Below, piece by piece: positions 46,950 to 57,561 of a stretch of 64,000 nt of DNA; position 1 is the first letter of the stretch; each line of letters opens with the position of its first letter. The notes beneath the pieces were generated by a model, which saw only the letters and a program-made list of their open reading frames with translations, was not told where the DNA came from and made no database searches. Made by a program: the position numbers and the translations under genes. The stretch is taken from NCBI GenBank assembly GCA_030247555.1, contig JAOTSD010000002.1, forward strand, positions 79,915 through 143,914, given 5' to 3'. The DNA comes from Siculibacillus sp. Its GTDB lineage: Bacteria > Pseudomonadota > Alphaproteobacteria > Rhizobiales > Ancalomicrobiaceae.

Positions 46950-48425
46950 ATGCGCCGTTCGTCCCTGCGTCGCCTCACCGTCCTCGGCGTCGGAGCCGCC
47001 GCCCTCGCCGCCGCGATGACGCCGGCCCCGGCGCAGCAGGCGCCGATGCAACTCGGCGCCCCCCTGCCCCGTCCGGTCGCCGCGCCGCAGCCGCATCCCG
47101 CCGCCGCCCCGCAGCCGGCCGAGGTCGGCACCGTGGCGAAGAAGCCGCAGGCTCTGCCGACCGCCGCACCGAAGCCCGCCGGTCCGGCCGTGGCCACGGC
47201 GAAGACCGCGACGCCGGCCCCCAAGCCCGCCGCCAAGCCGGCGGCGCCGGCGAAGGTCGCCGCTCCGAAGCCGGACGCCGCCGCCCTGCGCGCCGCCAAT
47301 CTCGCCCGCGTCACCGGTCAGACGACCCCGGTGGTGCACCATCACGTCTTCGAGACGCCCAAGCCGACCGCCTGCCCGGGCAATCCGGACGCCATCGGCG
47401 TGTCGCGGGTGATGAAGGTCGACACCGAGGGCGGCTACTACGTCGGCCAGACCTATCAGACCCGCCTACCGCTGGAGCCGAAGGAGGTGGTGCTCACCTT
47501 CGACGACGGCCCGATGCAGGGCCGCACCGAGCGCGTGCTGGAGGCGCTCGACAAGGAGTGCACCAAGGCGTCGTTCTTCATCGTCGGTCAGATGGCCAAG
47601 GCCTATCCCGAGACCCTGCGCAAGACCGCCGCCAACGGCCACACCATCGCCTACCACACCATGACGCACCCGCTCACCATGGTGAAATGGCCGCTCGACA
47701 AGGCCCAGGCCAACGTCCGCGACGGCTGGCAGACGGTCGACCAGATCCTCTACGGCAAGGCCGGGGATGCCCCGGCGACGCCGTTCTTCCGCTATCCGGG
47801 CCTGTTCAATTCGAGGGCGCTGAACGACTGGTTCAACGGCCTCGACATGGGCGTCTGGGCGATCGACGCCGCCGGCAACGACTGGCTCAAGGGCTACATC
47901 ACTCTGGCCGACGGCCCCAACGTGATGAACCGGGCGCTGGCAGAACTCGAGGCGCGTCAGGGCGGCATCTTGCTGCTGCACGACATCAAGGACAGCTCTT
48001 CCTCGATCGTCGGCCCGTTGCTCAGAGAACTGAAGAAGCGCGGCTACCGAATCGTCCACATCGTGCCGAAGACCCCGCCGCCGAAGCTGATCTCCGGCCC
48101 GATCCGCGGCGTCGTTCCGTCGATCGCCGAGACCACCGTGCCGGTCGACCAGAGGTCGCTCGACAATTTCGATGCCGGCAAGCGGCTCGCCCAGGAAGCC
48201 GCCGGCCGCTCCGGCAAGACCTCGGCCGCCGCCCTGCCGGCCTACGACGCCGGCCGCGCCTCGCCGGCGACGGCCCGCAACGCCGCGATGGCCGCCGAAC
48301 TGCCACCACCCGAACCGGAGACGACCGGCGCCATCCCCGCCGCCCGGCCGAAGCCGGAGGACGGCTGGTTTTCCTCGACCGCCGCTTCCTTCCGCGGCAT
48401 CGCTTCGGTGGTGGGCCTGCGTTGA
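46950..48425 (+). CDS. Exported polysaccharide deacetylase with Pro/Ala/Lys linker
   Basis: A 491-residue protein. A signal peptide (about 1-29) is followed by a long Pro/Ala/Lys/Gln linker (about 30-110), a NodB deacetylase domain (about 150-385), and a disordered tail. The domain has TFDDGP (about residue 184), AYHTMTH (metal-binding His pair), RYPGLF and LLLHD, so the five motifs needed for metal-dependent N-deacetylation are intact. The likely target is peptidoglycan or another N-acetylated envelope glycan; this is inferred. A similar, shorter gene follows after a terminator. ATG 46950 has GGAG upstream. Confidence 0.9.
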   Translation: MRRSSLRRLTVLGVGAAALAAAMTPAPAQQAPMQLGAPLPRPVAAPQPHPAAAPQPAEVGTVAKKPQALPTAAPKPAGPAVATAKTATPAPKPAAKPAAPAKVAAPKPDAAALRAANLARVTGQTTPVVHHHVFETPKPTACPGNPDAIGVSRVMKVDTEGGYYVGQTYQTRLPLEPKEVVLTFDDGPMQGRTERVLEALDKECTKASFFIVGQMAKAYPETLRKTAANGHTIAYHTMTHPLTMVKWPLDKAQANVRDGWQTVDQILYGKAGDAPATPFFRYPGLFNSRALNDWFNGLDMGVWAIDAAGNDWLKGYITLADGPNVMNRALAELEARQGGILLLHDIKDSSSSIVGPLLRELKKRGYRIVHIVPKTPPPKLISGPIRGVVPSIAETTVPVDQRSLDNFDAGKRLAQEAAGRSGKTSAAALPAYDAGRASPATARNAAMAAELPPPEPETTGAIPAARPKPEDGWFSSTAASFRGIASVVGLR

Positions 48426-48450
48426 TCCCGCCCGGCCGCCGCATCCCTCG

Positions 48451-48479
48451 CGCCGTCGGAGCCTCTCCGGCGGCGTTTT
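48451..48479 (+). terminator. Terminator between the two deacetylase genes
   Basis: An 11-bp stem with one G-U pair (CGCCGTCGGAG, 48451-48461, with CTCCGGCGGCG, 48465-48475), a three-base loop and four T residues (48476-48479). It stands 25 bases after the first deacetylase stop and before the start of the second, so the second gene must be transcribed by read-through or its own promoter. Confidence 0.82.
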
Positions 48480-48503
48480 CATGATGTCCGTCCGGAGGTG
48501 CCC

Positions 48504-49262
48504 GTGCGCCCGCTCGCCCTCGCCCTGACGCTCCTCCTCGCCCTCGCCGCACCGGTGCGAGCCGAGACCTGCCCGCGCTCGGACGCCCTCGGCACGTCGC
48601 GGGTGATGGAGGTGGCGATCCCCGCCGACGGCCTCTTCGTCGGCACCAAGAGCTATCGCGAGACCCTGCCGCTGGCGCCGAAGGAAGTGGTGCTGACCTT
48701 CGACGACGGCCCCGCCGGCCCCACCACCGACCGGGTCCTCGCCGCGCTCGAGGCGGAGTGCGTGAAGGCCACGTTCTTCGTCGTCGGGCGGATGGCGGCG
48801 GCCCGGCCCGAGCAGTTGCGCCGCATCGCCGCCTCCGGCCACACCGTCGGCCATCATTCGATGACCCACGTCATCATGAACACGGTGCCGCACGAGCGCG
48901 GCCGCGCCGATATCGAGCAGGGTTGGCGGACGGTCGACCGCATCCTGACCGGCGTGGAGGCGCCGCACCCCGCCACCCCCTTCTTCCGTTTCCCCGGCTT
49001 CGCACCGACTCGAGCGCTGTCGACCTGGCTGGCGGCGGAGCGGGTCGGCGTCTTCGGCGCCGACTTCTGGGGCTCCGACTGGACGAAGATCACCTCCGAG
49101 GCGCTGTTCGCCCAGGTCCTGCACCGGCTCGAGGAGAAGCAGGGTGGCATCCTGCTCCTGCACGACATCCACGCCCACACCGCCGCCATGGTTCCGGCGC
49201 TGCTGCGCGAGATGAAGGCACGCGGCTACCGCGTCGTCCACATCGTTCCGGCGAAGGCGTGA
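48504..49262 (+). CDS. Exported polysaccharide deacetylase, short paralogue
   Basis: A 252-residue NodB-type deacetylase with signal peptide (ALALTLLLALAAPVRAE) and no linker or tail. TFDDGPAG, GHHSMTH, FRFPGF and LLLHDIH are intact. It shares the phrases LGTSRVMEV, LPLAPKEVVLTFDDGP and GGILLLHDI with the preceding gene, so the pair arose by tandem duplication. GTG 48504 has GGAGG five bases upstream; GTG 48498 overlaps that site and is unlikely. A bidirectional terminator follows. Confidence 0.9.
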   Translation: MRPLALALTLLLALAAPVRAETCPRSDALGTSRVMEVAIPADGLFVGTKSYRETLPLAPKEVVLTFDDGPAGPTTDRVLAALEAECVKATFFVVGRMAAARPEQLRRIAASGHTVGHHSMTHVIMNTVPHERGRADIEQGWRTVDRILTGVEAPHPATPFFRFPGFAPTRALSTWLAAERVGVFGADFWGSDWTKITSEALFAQVLHRLEEKQGGILLLHDIHAHTAAMVPALLREMKARGYRVVHIVPAKA

Positions 49263-49365
49263 GTGGCGGCTCCGGCTCGGATCTCCCGACGCCACGCCGG
49301 TCGGGGATCGTCGCCCGCGCCCGTTCGAGGGGAATTTCGACGGGAGACGAAACCTCCCGAAACCG

Positions 49366-49402
49366 AAAAAGCCCCGGTCCGTTTCCGGAACCGGGGCTTT
49401 TC
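49366..49402. terminator. Bidirectional terminator between deacetylase and tRNA-Leu
   Basis: A perfect 12-bp stem AAAAGCCCCGGT/ACCGGGGCTTTT (49367-49378 with 49390-49401) with an 11-base loop. A-runs on the left and T-runs on the right make it work in both directions, for the plus-strand deacetylase and the minus-strand tRNA gene. Confidence 0.88.
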
Positions 49403-49414
49403 GAACTTCTCCGA

Positions 49415-49499
49415 TGGTGCGGCCGATTGGACTCGAACCAACACGGGTCTCCCCACTAGCACCTCAAGCTAGCGCGTCTACCAATTCCGCCACGGCCGC
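49415..49499 (-). tRNA. tRNA-Leu (anticodon GAG)
   Basis: On the minus strand the acceptor stem GCGGCCG pairs with CGGCCGC, followed by discriminator A and an encoded CCA (49417-49415). The D arm (GCGGAATTGGTAGACGC), the anticodon arm with loop TTGAGGT and a long variable arm typical of leucine tRNAs are clear, as is GGTTCGAGTCC in the T arm. The anticodon GAG reads CUC and CUU. Length 85 bases with CCA. Confidence 0.96.
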
Positions 49500-49661
49500 G
49501 ACCGGAGGAAGCCTTCGATCGGCGGTCGGCCGTTCGAAGTGGCGCTCATGTAACCCATCGGATTCACGGGATCAAGCACCGACGACGGGAAATCTGTGAG
49601 GAAAATTTCCGCCACCCGGCGGGTCGTCGCGATGCCGGCGGGAATCGCCCGCCCCGGCCTC

Positions 49662-49928
49662 TCAGATCTGGCGGACGTTGTCGCGCGGGCGGAAGCCCGG
49701 GGCACGCAGCAGCACCTCGGTGATGGTGATGCCGATGCGATCGCCGCGCAGCACGACCTGACCGGTGGCGACCGGTACGTCGTTGGCGAGGATCTGCACG
49801 TCGTCCTGCTCGCGTGCGTCGAGCTCGATCACCGCGCCGCGGCCCATGCGCAACAACTGGTGGATCGGGATGTGAGTCGTCCCGAGGACCACCGAGATGT
49901 CCAGGCCGATGTTGTCGAACGGTGTCAT
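49662..49928 (-). CDS. FliN-type flagellar motor switch (SpoA domain) protein
   Basis: An 88-residue protein that is almost entirely a SpoA/FliN domain: DISVVLGTTHIPIHQLLRMGRGAVIELD, VQILANDVPVATGQVVLRGDRIGITITEV. FliN forms the C-ring of the flagellar switch. This copy is very short (E. coli FliN is 137 residues) and stands alone, beside lipB and a tRNA gene, far from any flagellar cluster in the window. It could be the true FliN, a second copy, or a repurposed domain. It diverges from lipB with a 69-base gap. Confidence 0.82.
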   Translation of the reverse strand: MTPFDNIGLDISVVLGTTHIPIHQLLRMGRGAVIELDAREQDDVQILANDVPVATGQVVLRGDRIGITITEVLLRAPGFRPRDNVRQI

Positions 49929-49997
49929 GTGCTACTGACCTCGCCGTGCCGGAGCAGTGCTTCGCGAACCCGACCTTGCCAGCACGATGGTTGACGA

Positions 49998-50774
49998 ATG
50001 GTAAACACGCCGTCCCGAACCGACGCAGAAGGCCCGTCGAGCCGGCCGAGCCGCGACGATCTCGGCCATGGCGGGACCCTTCTGCCACGCCCCGGCTCGC
50101 CGCCGGTCGAATGGTTGGTCGAGGACGGCCTCGTGGCCTATCCCGAAGCCGTCGCCGAGATGGAGGCGCGGGTGGCGAGAATCGCCGAGGGCACCGCCGC
50201 CGAGCGCGTCTGGCTGGTCGAGCACCCGCCGCTCTACACCGCCGGCACCTCCGCCGTGGCGAGCGACCTGCTCGAGCCCGAGCGCTTCCCCGTCCACGCC
50301 ACCGGCCGCGGCGGCGAATACACCTATCACGGCCCGGGCCAGCGGGTGGCCTACGTCATGCTCGACCTCACCCGTCGCCGCCAGGACCTGCGCGCCCACG
50401 TCGCGGCGCTGGAGGAATGGGTGATCGCCACGCTCTGGGCCCATCACGTACGCGGCGAGCGGCGCGAGGATCGCGTCGGCGTCTGGGTTCGCCGCCCCGA
50501 GAAACCGGAGATCGCGCCCGGCGTTCCGGCCGAGGACAAGATCGCCGCCATCGGCATCCGCGTGCGCCGCTGGGTGACGTTCCACGGCCTCGCGCTCAAC
50601 GTCGAGCCCGACCTCTCCCACTTCGGCGGCATCGTGCCCTGCGGCATCCGCGGCCACGGCGTCACCTCGCTCGTCGACCTCGGCCTGCCGGTGACGATGA
50701 GCGACGTCGACGTGGTGATGAAGCGCGAATTCGAGGCGATCTTCGGACCGACGGTCGCGGTGTTCGAACGCTGA
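49998..50774 (+). CDS. lipB: Octanoyltransferase (lipoate biosynthesis)
   Basis: A 258-residue enzyme that moves octanoyl from acyl-carrier protein to lipoyl domains, before LipA adds sulfur. The catalytic residues are Lys181 in [11 protein letters not shown] and Cys215 in [35 protein letters not shown] is the substrate-binding strand region. A low-complexity N-terminal extension of about 35 residues precedes the domain, and ATG 49998 has a weak ribosome-binding site, so the true start may be later. It converges with the acylphosphatase gene five bases away. Confidence 0.94.
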   Translation: MVNTPSRTDAEGPSSRPSRDDLGHGGTLLPRPGSPPVEWLVEDGLVAYPEAVAEMEARVARIAEGTAAERVWLVEHPPLYTAGTSAVASDLLEPERFPVHATGRGGEYTYHGPGQRVAYVMLDLTRRRQDLRAHVAALEEWVIATLWAHHVRGERREDRVGVWVRRPEKPEIAPGVPAEDKIAAIGIRVRRWVTFHGLALNVEPDLSHFGGIVPCGIRGHGVTSLVDLGLPVTMSDVDVVMKREFEAIFGPTVAVFER

Positions 50775-50779
50775 GCCGG

Positions 50780-51058
50780 TCACTCGGACATGCGGATCTG
50801 GAAACCCGGAGGCGGCTCCGCGCTCTCCTCGTGGCGTTCCAGCACCTCGACACGGGCGTGGTCGGGGCCGCGCCGGCAGCGCGAGATCATGTCGTCGACC
50901 GCCGTTGCCGAACCGGCGAAGACCGCCTCGACCGAACCGTCACGCCGATTCCGCACCCAGCCGGACAGGTCGAGCGACCTCGCGGTGCGCTCGATCCAAG
51001 CGCGAAATCCGACGCCCTGGACCCGACCGGAAAGGACCACTCTGTAGACGACCACCAT
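50780..51058 (-). CDS. Acylphosphatase
   Basis: A 92-residue acylphosphatase. The phosphate loop [12 protein letters not shown], with the catalytic Arg, and the catalytic Asn in [14 protein letters not shown] are both intact. The enzyme hydrolyses acyl phosphates such as carbamoyl or acetyl phosphate. ATG 51058 is preceded by GGGAG; the in-frame ATG 33 bases upstream gives a non-conserved extension. It stands alone between lipB and pccA. Confidence 0.93.
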   Translation of the reverse strand: MVVVYRVVLSGRVQGVGFRAWIERTARSLDLSGWVRNRRDGSVEAVFAGSATAVDDMISRCRRGPDHARVEVLERHEESAEPPPGFQIRMSE

Positions 51059-51194
51059 CCAACTCCCGCCGGCACCCCGCCGGTCGGTCATTGATAACGG
51101 GGGACGCGGGGCTCGCGATACACGTGGAAACCCTGAGACCTGCCCGAAATGTCGTCAACGTCGGGCGGTCGCCGCCACCCCCGCGAAACGACGT

Positions 51195-51216
51195 CGGGCG
51201 CCGCGAGGGGCGCCCG
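51195..51216 (-). terminator. Possible terminator after pccA
   Basis: CGGGCGCC (51195-51202) and GGCGCCCG (51209-51216) make a perfect 8-bp stem with a six-base loop, 29 bases after the minus-strand pccA stop. Only a short TTT follows downstream on that strand. Confidence 0.45.
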
Positions 51217-51244
51217 ATGAAGCATCCGCGGAGCGATCCGAGGA

Positions 51245-53260
<2,016 letters not shown>

Positions 53261-53348
53261 GTGTCGGCACCGGTCAGGTACGAGAGAAGAAGATGTCGGG
53301 CGGGTCCGGCGGAGGGCGGAAGCACGAGGATCCGGCGGTGGGCGCCGC

Positions 53349-53371
53349 GGCCCGGGCGCGAGCCCCGGGCC
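53349..53371 (-). other. Intercistronic hairpin between pccB and pccA
   Basis: GGCCCGGG and CCCGGGCC (53349-53356 and 53364-53371) form a perfect 8-bp GC stem with a seven-base loop, 15 bases after the minus-strand pccB stop. With no T-run it may act as an attenuator or RNA-stability element rather than a full terminator. Confidence 0.4.
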
Positions 53372-53386
53372 GGCGGCCTCCCGGCC

Positions 53387-54919
53387 TCACAGCGGAATGT
53401 TGTCGTGCTTCTTCCAGGGGTTCTCGAGGTGCTTGTTGCGCAGGAGCCTGAGGGCGCGGGCGATGCGGGAGCGCGTCGCGTGCGGCTTGATCACGTCGTC
53501 GATGTAGCCGCGCTCGGCCGCCACGAAAGGATTGGCGAAGCGGCGCTGATACTCGGCGGTGCGCGCCGCGATCTTCTCGGCGTCGCCCAGTTCCGAGCGG
53601 TAGAGAATCTCGACCGCGCCCTTGGCGCCCATCACCGCGATCTCGGCGGTCGGCCAGGCGTAGTTGAAGTCGCCGCGCAGGTGCTTCGACGACATGACGT
53701 CGTAGGCGCCGCCGTAGGCCTTGCGGGTGATGACCGTGACCTTCGGCACCGTCGCCTCGGCATAGGCGAAGAGCAGCTTGGCGCCGTGCTTGATCAGGCC
53801 GCCGTATTCCTGCGCCGTGCCGGGCAGGAAGCCGGGGACGTCGACGAAGGTGACGATCGGAATGTTGAAGCAGTCGCAGAAGCGCACGAAACGCGCCGCC
53901 TTCTTGGAGGCGTCGATGTCGAGAACCCCGGCCAGCACCATCGGCTGGTTGGCGACGATGCCGACGGTGCGCCCTTCCATGCGGGCGAAGCCGATGAGGA
54001 TGTTCTTGGCGTGATTGGCCTGGATCTCGAAGAAGTCGCCCTCGTCGACCGTCTTCAGGATCAGCTCCTTCATGTCGTAGGGCTTGTTCGGGTTCTCCGG
54101 GATCAGACTGTCGAGAGAGAGCTCGACGCGGTTCGGATCGTCGGAGGTCTCGATCTCCGGCAGATCCGCCTTGTTGTTGACCGGCAGGAAGTCGATCAGC
54201 CGGCGCATCTGCAGCAGCGCCTCGACGTCGTTCTCGTAGGCGCCGTCGGAGACCGAGGACTTGGTGGTGTGGACGGAGGCGCCGCCCAGTTCCTCGGAGG
54301 TGACGATCTCGTTGGTCACCGTCTTCACCACGTCCGGGCCGGTCACGAACATGTAGCTCGTGTCGCGCACCATGAAGATGAAGTCGGTCATGGCGGGCGA
54401 GTAGACGTCGCCGCCGGCGCAGGGCCCCATGATGACGGAGATCTGCGGGATGACGCCCGAGGCCAGCACGTTGCGCTGGAAGACCTCGCCGTAGCCGCCG
54501 AGCGCCGCCACGCCCTCCTGGATGCGGGCGCCGCCGGCGTCGAACAGGCCGATGATCGGCGCGCGGTTGCGCAGCGCCATCTCCTGCAGCTTGACGATCT
54601 TCGCCGCGTGGGTCTCGGAGAGCGAGCCGCCGAACACGGTGAAGTCCTTGGCGAAGACGTAGACGGTGCGACCGTTGACGGTGCCGGAGCCGATGATGAC
54701 GCCGTCACCGGGGAACTTCGTATCGGCCATGCCGAAATCGGTGCAGCGGTGCTCGACGTAGATGTCGATCTCTTCGAAGGAGTGCTCGTCGAGGAAGACC
54801 TCGATGCGTTCACGGGCGGTGAGCTTGCCGCGCTTGTGCTGGGCCTCGATGCGTTTACCGCCACCGCCGAGCCAGGCTTCGGTGCGACGACGTTCGAGTT
54901 CCGCGAGAATTTCCTTCAT
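53387..54919 (-). CDS. pccB: Propionyl-CoA carboxylase beta subunit
   Basis: A 510-residue carboxyltransferase with two crotonase-like halves. The first holds GAARIQEGV-type [19 protein letters not shown] and the oxyanion [16 protein letters not shown], the second [29 protein letters not shown] and [17 protein letters not shown]. It moves CO2 from biotin to propionyl-CoA in complex with PccA. ATG 54919 gives the family N terminus ([12 protein letters not shown]). It is the first gene of the pccB-pccA unit. Confidence 0.95.
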   Translation of the reverse strand: MKEILAELERRRTEAWLGGGGKRIEAQHKRGKLTARERIEVFLDEHSFEEIDIYVEHRCTDFGMADTKFPGDGVIIGSGTVNGRTVYVFAKDFTVFGGSLSETHAAKIVKLQEMALRNRAPIIGLFDAGGARIQEGVAALGGYGEVFQRNVLASGVIPQISVIMGPCAGGDVYSPAMTDFIFMVRDTSYMFVTGPDVVKTVTNEIVTSEELGGASVHTTKSSVSDGAYENDVEALLQMRRLIDFLPVNNKADLPEIETSDDPNRVELSLDSLIPENPNKPYDMKELILKTVDEGDFFEIQANHAKNILIGFARMEGRTVGIVANQPMVLAGVLDIDASKKAARFVRFCDCFNIPIVTFVDVPGFLPGTAQEYGGLIKHGAKLLFAYAEATVPKVTVITRKAYGGAYDVMSSKHLRGDFNYAWPTAEIAVMGAKGAVEILYRSELGDAEKIAARTAEYQRRFANPFVAAERGYIDDVIKPHATRSRIARALRLLRNKHLENPWKKHDNIPL

Positions 54920-55085
54920 GGGAGCGGCCCCGTCTATTCGATGCGATCGGGGGCGGTGATTATCACGGCCCGCCCCCCCGGGATAGTGCCCCTAACGTAG
55001 GAGAACTTCACCCCTCGAGGCGTCGCGCGACCGCCGGCGCCGCCGCCGGACCGTCGCGGCGCGCCCGGCACCTTCCGTTGCGGTA

Positions 55086-55877
55086 TCAGACACCCATGAA
55101 GGCGGCCGCGGCGTCGAATTCGACGCGGCGGAAGGCGAGCCGTCGCACGGCTTCGTCGTCGCGTCCCCACAACTCGGCGTTCCAGTCCTCGTCGAGATGG
55201 GCGAGCGCCCAGGCGGCGTCGCGATCGACCCGCCCCTCGGCCAGCGCCAGCGCCACCACGAAGGAACCGGTCAGGGTCGTGGCGGTGTGGAAGCCGGCGA
55301 GCCGCCACGGATCCCACGACGACAACCGACGCCTGAGCGCCGCCAGCCCCTCGCCGTCCTGGCGGACGTGGACGATGCCCTCGGCGACGAGCAGCCGGGC
55401 GCCGCAGGTCTCCTCGATCCAGTCGAGCAGCGGGTCCCACGCCGCCGTCTGGCGTTCCACCAGCCTCTCCGGTCCCTCGGCGCGATAGCAGACGAGGTCG
55501 GTCGCGGCATATTTCGCCGCGTCGTCGGCGACCTCGGCGAAGCGCTCGCTCACTCCGTCGATGACCGAATTGGCGAGGCGGGTGTGCGGCATCGTACCGG
55601 GATCGACGTGGACCCGCTGCCTCCGCCATTCCGCCGCGATCGCTTCGGCGAGATCGGCGCGCGGCGGGACGAGATCGCGCTTGCCCGGCGTCTTGATGCC
55701 TCGGCCGTCGAGGAGGACGCGGAAGCCCCCCGTCGCCACCGCCTCGACCGACACCTCCTTCCAGAAGCGCTTCGGCAGATCCTTGCGCATCGCCGCCTGG
55801 GCGCGCTTCACCGGGTCGGGTTCGAAGACCTCCGCCTCTACGGGAGTGGAGGGGTCGTACCAGAGGAGATCACGCAT
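55086..55877 (-). CDS. ATP12 family F1-ATPase assembly chaperone
   Basis: A 263-residue relative of mitochondrial Atp12, which helps the alpha subunit assemble into F1-ATPase. Typical segments are RFWKEVSVEAVATGGFRVLLDGRGIKTPGKRDLVPP, EWRRQRVHVDPGTMPHTRLANSVID, DLVCYRAEGPERLVERQTAAWDPLLDW and FHTATTLTGSFVVALALAEG. The family occurs in Alphaproteobacteria and mitochondria. It starts six bases after the HAD-phosphatase stop on the same strand, and RluA-HAD-ATP12 is a conserved order. Confidence 0.92.
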   Translation of the reverse strand: MRDLLWYDPSTPVEAEVFEPDPVKRAQAAMRKDLPKRFWKEVSVEAVATGGFRVLLDGRGIKTPGKRDLVPPRADLAEAIAAEWRRQRVHVDPGTMPHTRLANSVIDGVSERFAEVADDAAKYAATDLVCYRAEGPERLVERQTAAWDPLLDWIEETCGARLLVAEGIVHVRQDGEGLAALRRRLSSWDPWRLAGFHTATTLTGSFVVALALAEGRVDRDAAWALAHLDEDWNAELWGRDDEAVRRLAFRRVEFDAAAAFMGV

Positions 55878-55883
55878 CGGTCG

Positions 55884-56552
55884 TCACCAGTCGAACAGAT
55901 GGTCGAGGGTCGGAAGAAGCTCGTCGTAGCGGTCGAGCACCCGCAGTGCGCCGGCGCGCGTCAACGCGCTCGCGGCGTGGTAGCCCCAGCCGACGCCGAT
56001 CGCGGCGATGCCCGCCGCCCCGGCCATCTCGACGTCGTAGGTGGTGTCGCCGATGATCACCGCCTTCTCGGGCGCCACCCCGGTCTCGGCGAGCGCCACG
56101 TGGATCATGCCCGGGTGCGGCTTCGACGGATTGCCGTCGGCGGTCTGGAGGGTGGCGAAGCGACCGTGGAGATCGTGCAGATCGAGGATCGCCCGCACGC
56201 CGCGCATCGACTTGCCGGTCGCCAGTCCGAGCAGCACGTCGTCGCGCGCCGAGAGCGCATCGAGTGCCTCGCGGGCACCGGGATAGAGCGGTTCCTGCTG
56301 CTCCGCCGTGGTCCTGAGGTCGAAGAAGGCCTCCTTGTAGGCGGCGGAGAGCGCCCGCACCTCGTCGTCGGCCTCCGCGCGGCCGATCAGCCGCGACATG
56401 GCGACGTCGAGCGACAGGCCGACGATGCCGAGCGTCTCGGCCCGCGACGGTGCCGGCAGGCCGCGAGCGGCGAAGGCGCGCGCCATGGCGGCGGCGATCA
56501 TGTGTTGGCTGTCGATCAGCGTTCCGTCGACGTCGAAGAGCACGAGATACAA
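55884..56552 (-). CDS. HAD-IA family phosphatase
   Basis: A 222-residue HAD hydrolase with intact motifs: LFDVDGTLIDS (Asp7 nucleophile, Asp9), LGLATGKS, KPHPGMI (Lys) and IIGDTTYDVEMAGAAG (two Asp). The helical cap after residue 15 makes it a phosphoglycolate-phosphatase-like enzyme; the substrate is not known. The start seems to be TTG 56552 with GGGGA upstream; no ATG fits. It lies between the RluA and ATP12 genes, probably co-transcribed. Confidence 0.88.
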   Translation of the reverse strand: MYLVLFDVDGTLIDSQHMIAAAMARAFAARGLPAPSRAETLGIVGLSLDVAMSRLIGRAEADDEVRALSAAYKEAFFDLRTTAEQQEPLYPGAREALDALSARDDVLLGLATGKSMRGVRAILDLHDLHGRFATLQTADGNPSKPHPGMIHVALAETGVAPEKAVIIGDTTYDVEMAGAAGIAAIGVGWGYHAASALTRAGALRVLDRYDELLPTLDHLFDW

Positions 56553-56604
56553 GGCCGGTCCCCGGTTTGAGCGAGCGGCTCGATAGCACGGATCGCCGCG
56601 AGGG

Positions 56605-57525
56605 TCAGCCGGAAGCGACGTCCGGCTCGGCGATCGCCGTGAAGCCCGCCGGCGTCGGTGCGACGAAGGTCCTCGTTCCGCCCCGGCCGTCCGGCAGCAC
56701 GAGCCGATGGGCGTGCAGCATCAGCCGCGGCGCCGACGCCGCCGCGCCGTAGAGCCGGTCGCCGAGAATCGGGTGGCCGAGGAGCGCGCAATGGACCCGC
56801 AACTGGTGTTGCCTTCCGCTCTCCGGCCGCAGTTCGACGAGGCTCCGCTCCCCGTCCGCCGCGGCCTCGACCACCGCCCAGCCGGTCGCCGCCGCCAGCC
56901 CGTCGGGGTCGTCGGCGCCGGCGGCGACCATGCGCCCGCCCTTCGCCGTCGCCACCTTCTTCAAGGGTGTCGCGATCCGCCCGGACGCCGGCCGCGGCAC
57001 CCCCTCGACCACCGCCAGATAGACCTTGTCGACCGCCCGCGAGGCGAAGGCGCGGCCGAGCCGCTCGGCGAGACGCTCGTGCTTCGCCGCCACCAGGAGG
57101 CCGGACGTGTCCTTGTCGAGCCGGTGGACGAGTCGCGGCCGTTCACCGGCGGCGTCGACGAGCTTCGCCAAGATCGTGTCGAGATCGCCCGTGGTCCGCG
57201 TCCCCGGATGGACGGCGAGGCCGGAGGGCTTGTCGAAGACGACGAGTTCGTCGTCCTCGAAGAGGGTGATGCGGGCGAGGAGATCGCGCTCGGCCGCGTC
57301 CGGCCCCGCCCCCCTCGCCGGCTCGTTCGACGCGCGCGCCGCCGGATCGGCGATGCGGACCACCTGGCCCGCGCCGAGCGGGTCTGCCGCCCGCGCCCGT
57401 CGCCCGTCGACGGTGAGCCGACCCAGCCGCAGCAGCGCGACGGCCGAAGGAGCACCGGGCGCATGGATGCGCAGGAAGCGGTCGAGCCGCATCCCCTTCT
57501 CCGACGGGTGGACGACGCGTTCCAT
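56605..57525 (-). CDS. RluA family 23S rRNA pseudouridine synthase
   Basis: A 306-residue enzyme with an N-terminal S4 RNA-binding domain (MRLDRFLRIHAPG, RLTVDGRRARAADPLG) and a catalytic domain with LVHRLDKDTSGLLV, which holds the catalytic Asp. It matches the RluC/RluD group, which modifies uridines in 23S rRNA; I cannot tell which site. ATG 57525 has GAGG in good spacing, preferred over GTG 57543. HAD and ATP12 genes follow on the same strand. Confidence 0.9.
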   Translation of the reverse strand: MERVVHPSEKGMRLDRFLRIHAPGAPSAVALLRLGRLTVDGRRARAADPLGAGQVVRIADPAARASNEPARGAGPDAAERDLLARITLFEDDELVVFDKPSGLAVHPGTRTTGDLDTILAKLVDAAGERPRLVHRLDKDTSGLLVAAKHERLAERLGRAFASRAVDKVYLAVVEGVPRPASGRIATPLKKVATAKGGRMVAAGADDPDGLAAATGWAVVEAAADGERSLVELRPESGRQHQLRVHCALLGHPILGDRLYGAAASAPRLMLHAHRLVLPDGRGGTRTFVAPTPAGFTAIAEPDVASG

Positions 57526-57561
57526 CCCCACCTCACTCTTCACGACGACGCCCGGGCCGCC

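Noticed and set aside
49414..49599. A 61-codon plus-strand frame across the tRNA-Leu gene
   Set aside because: It runs antisense through a complete tRNA-Leu; frames like this opposite tRNA genes are a known annotation artefact.
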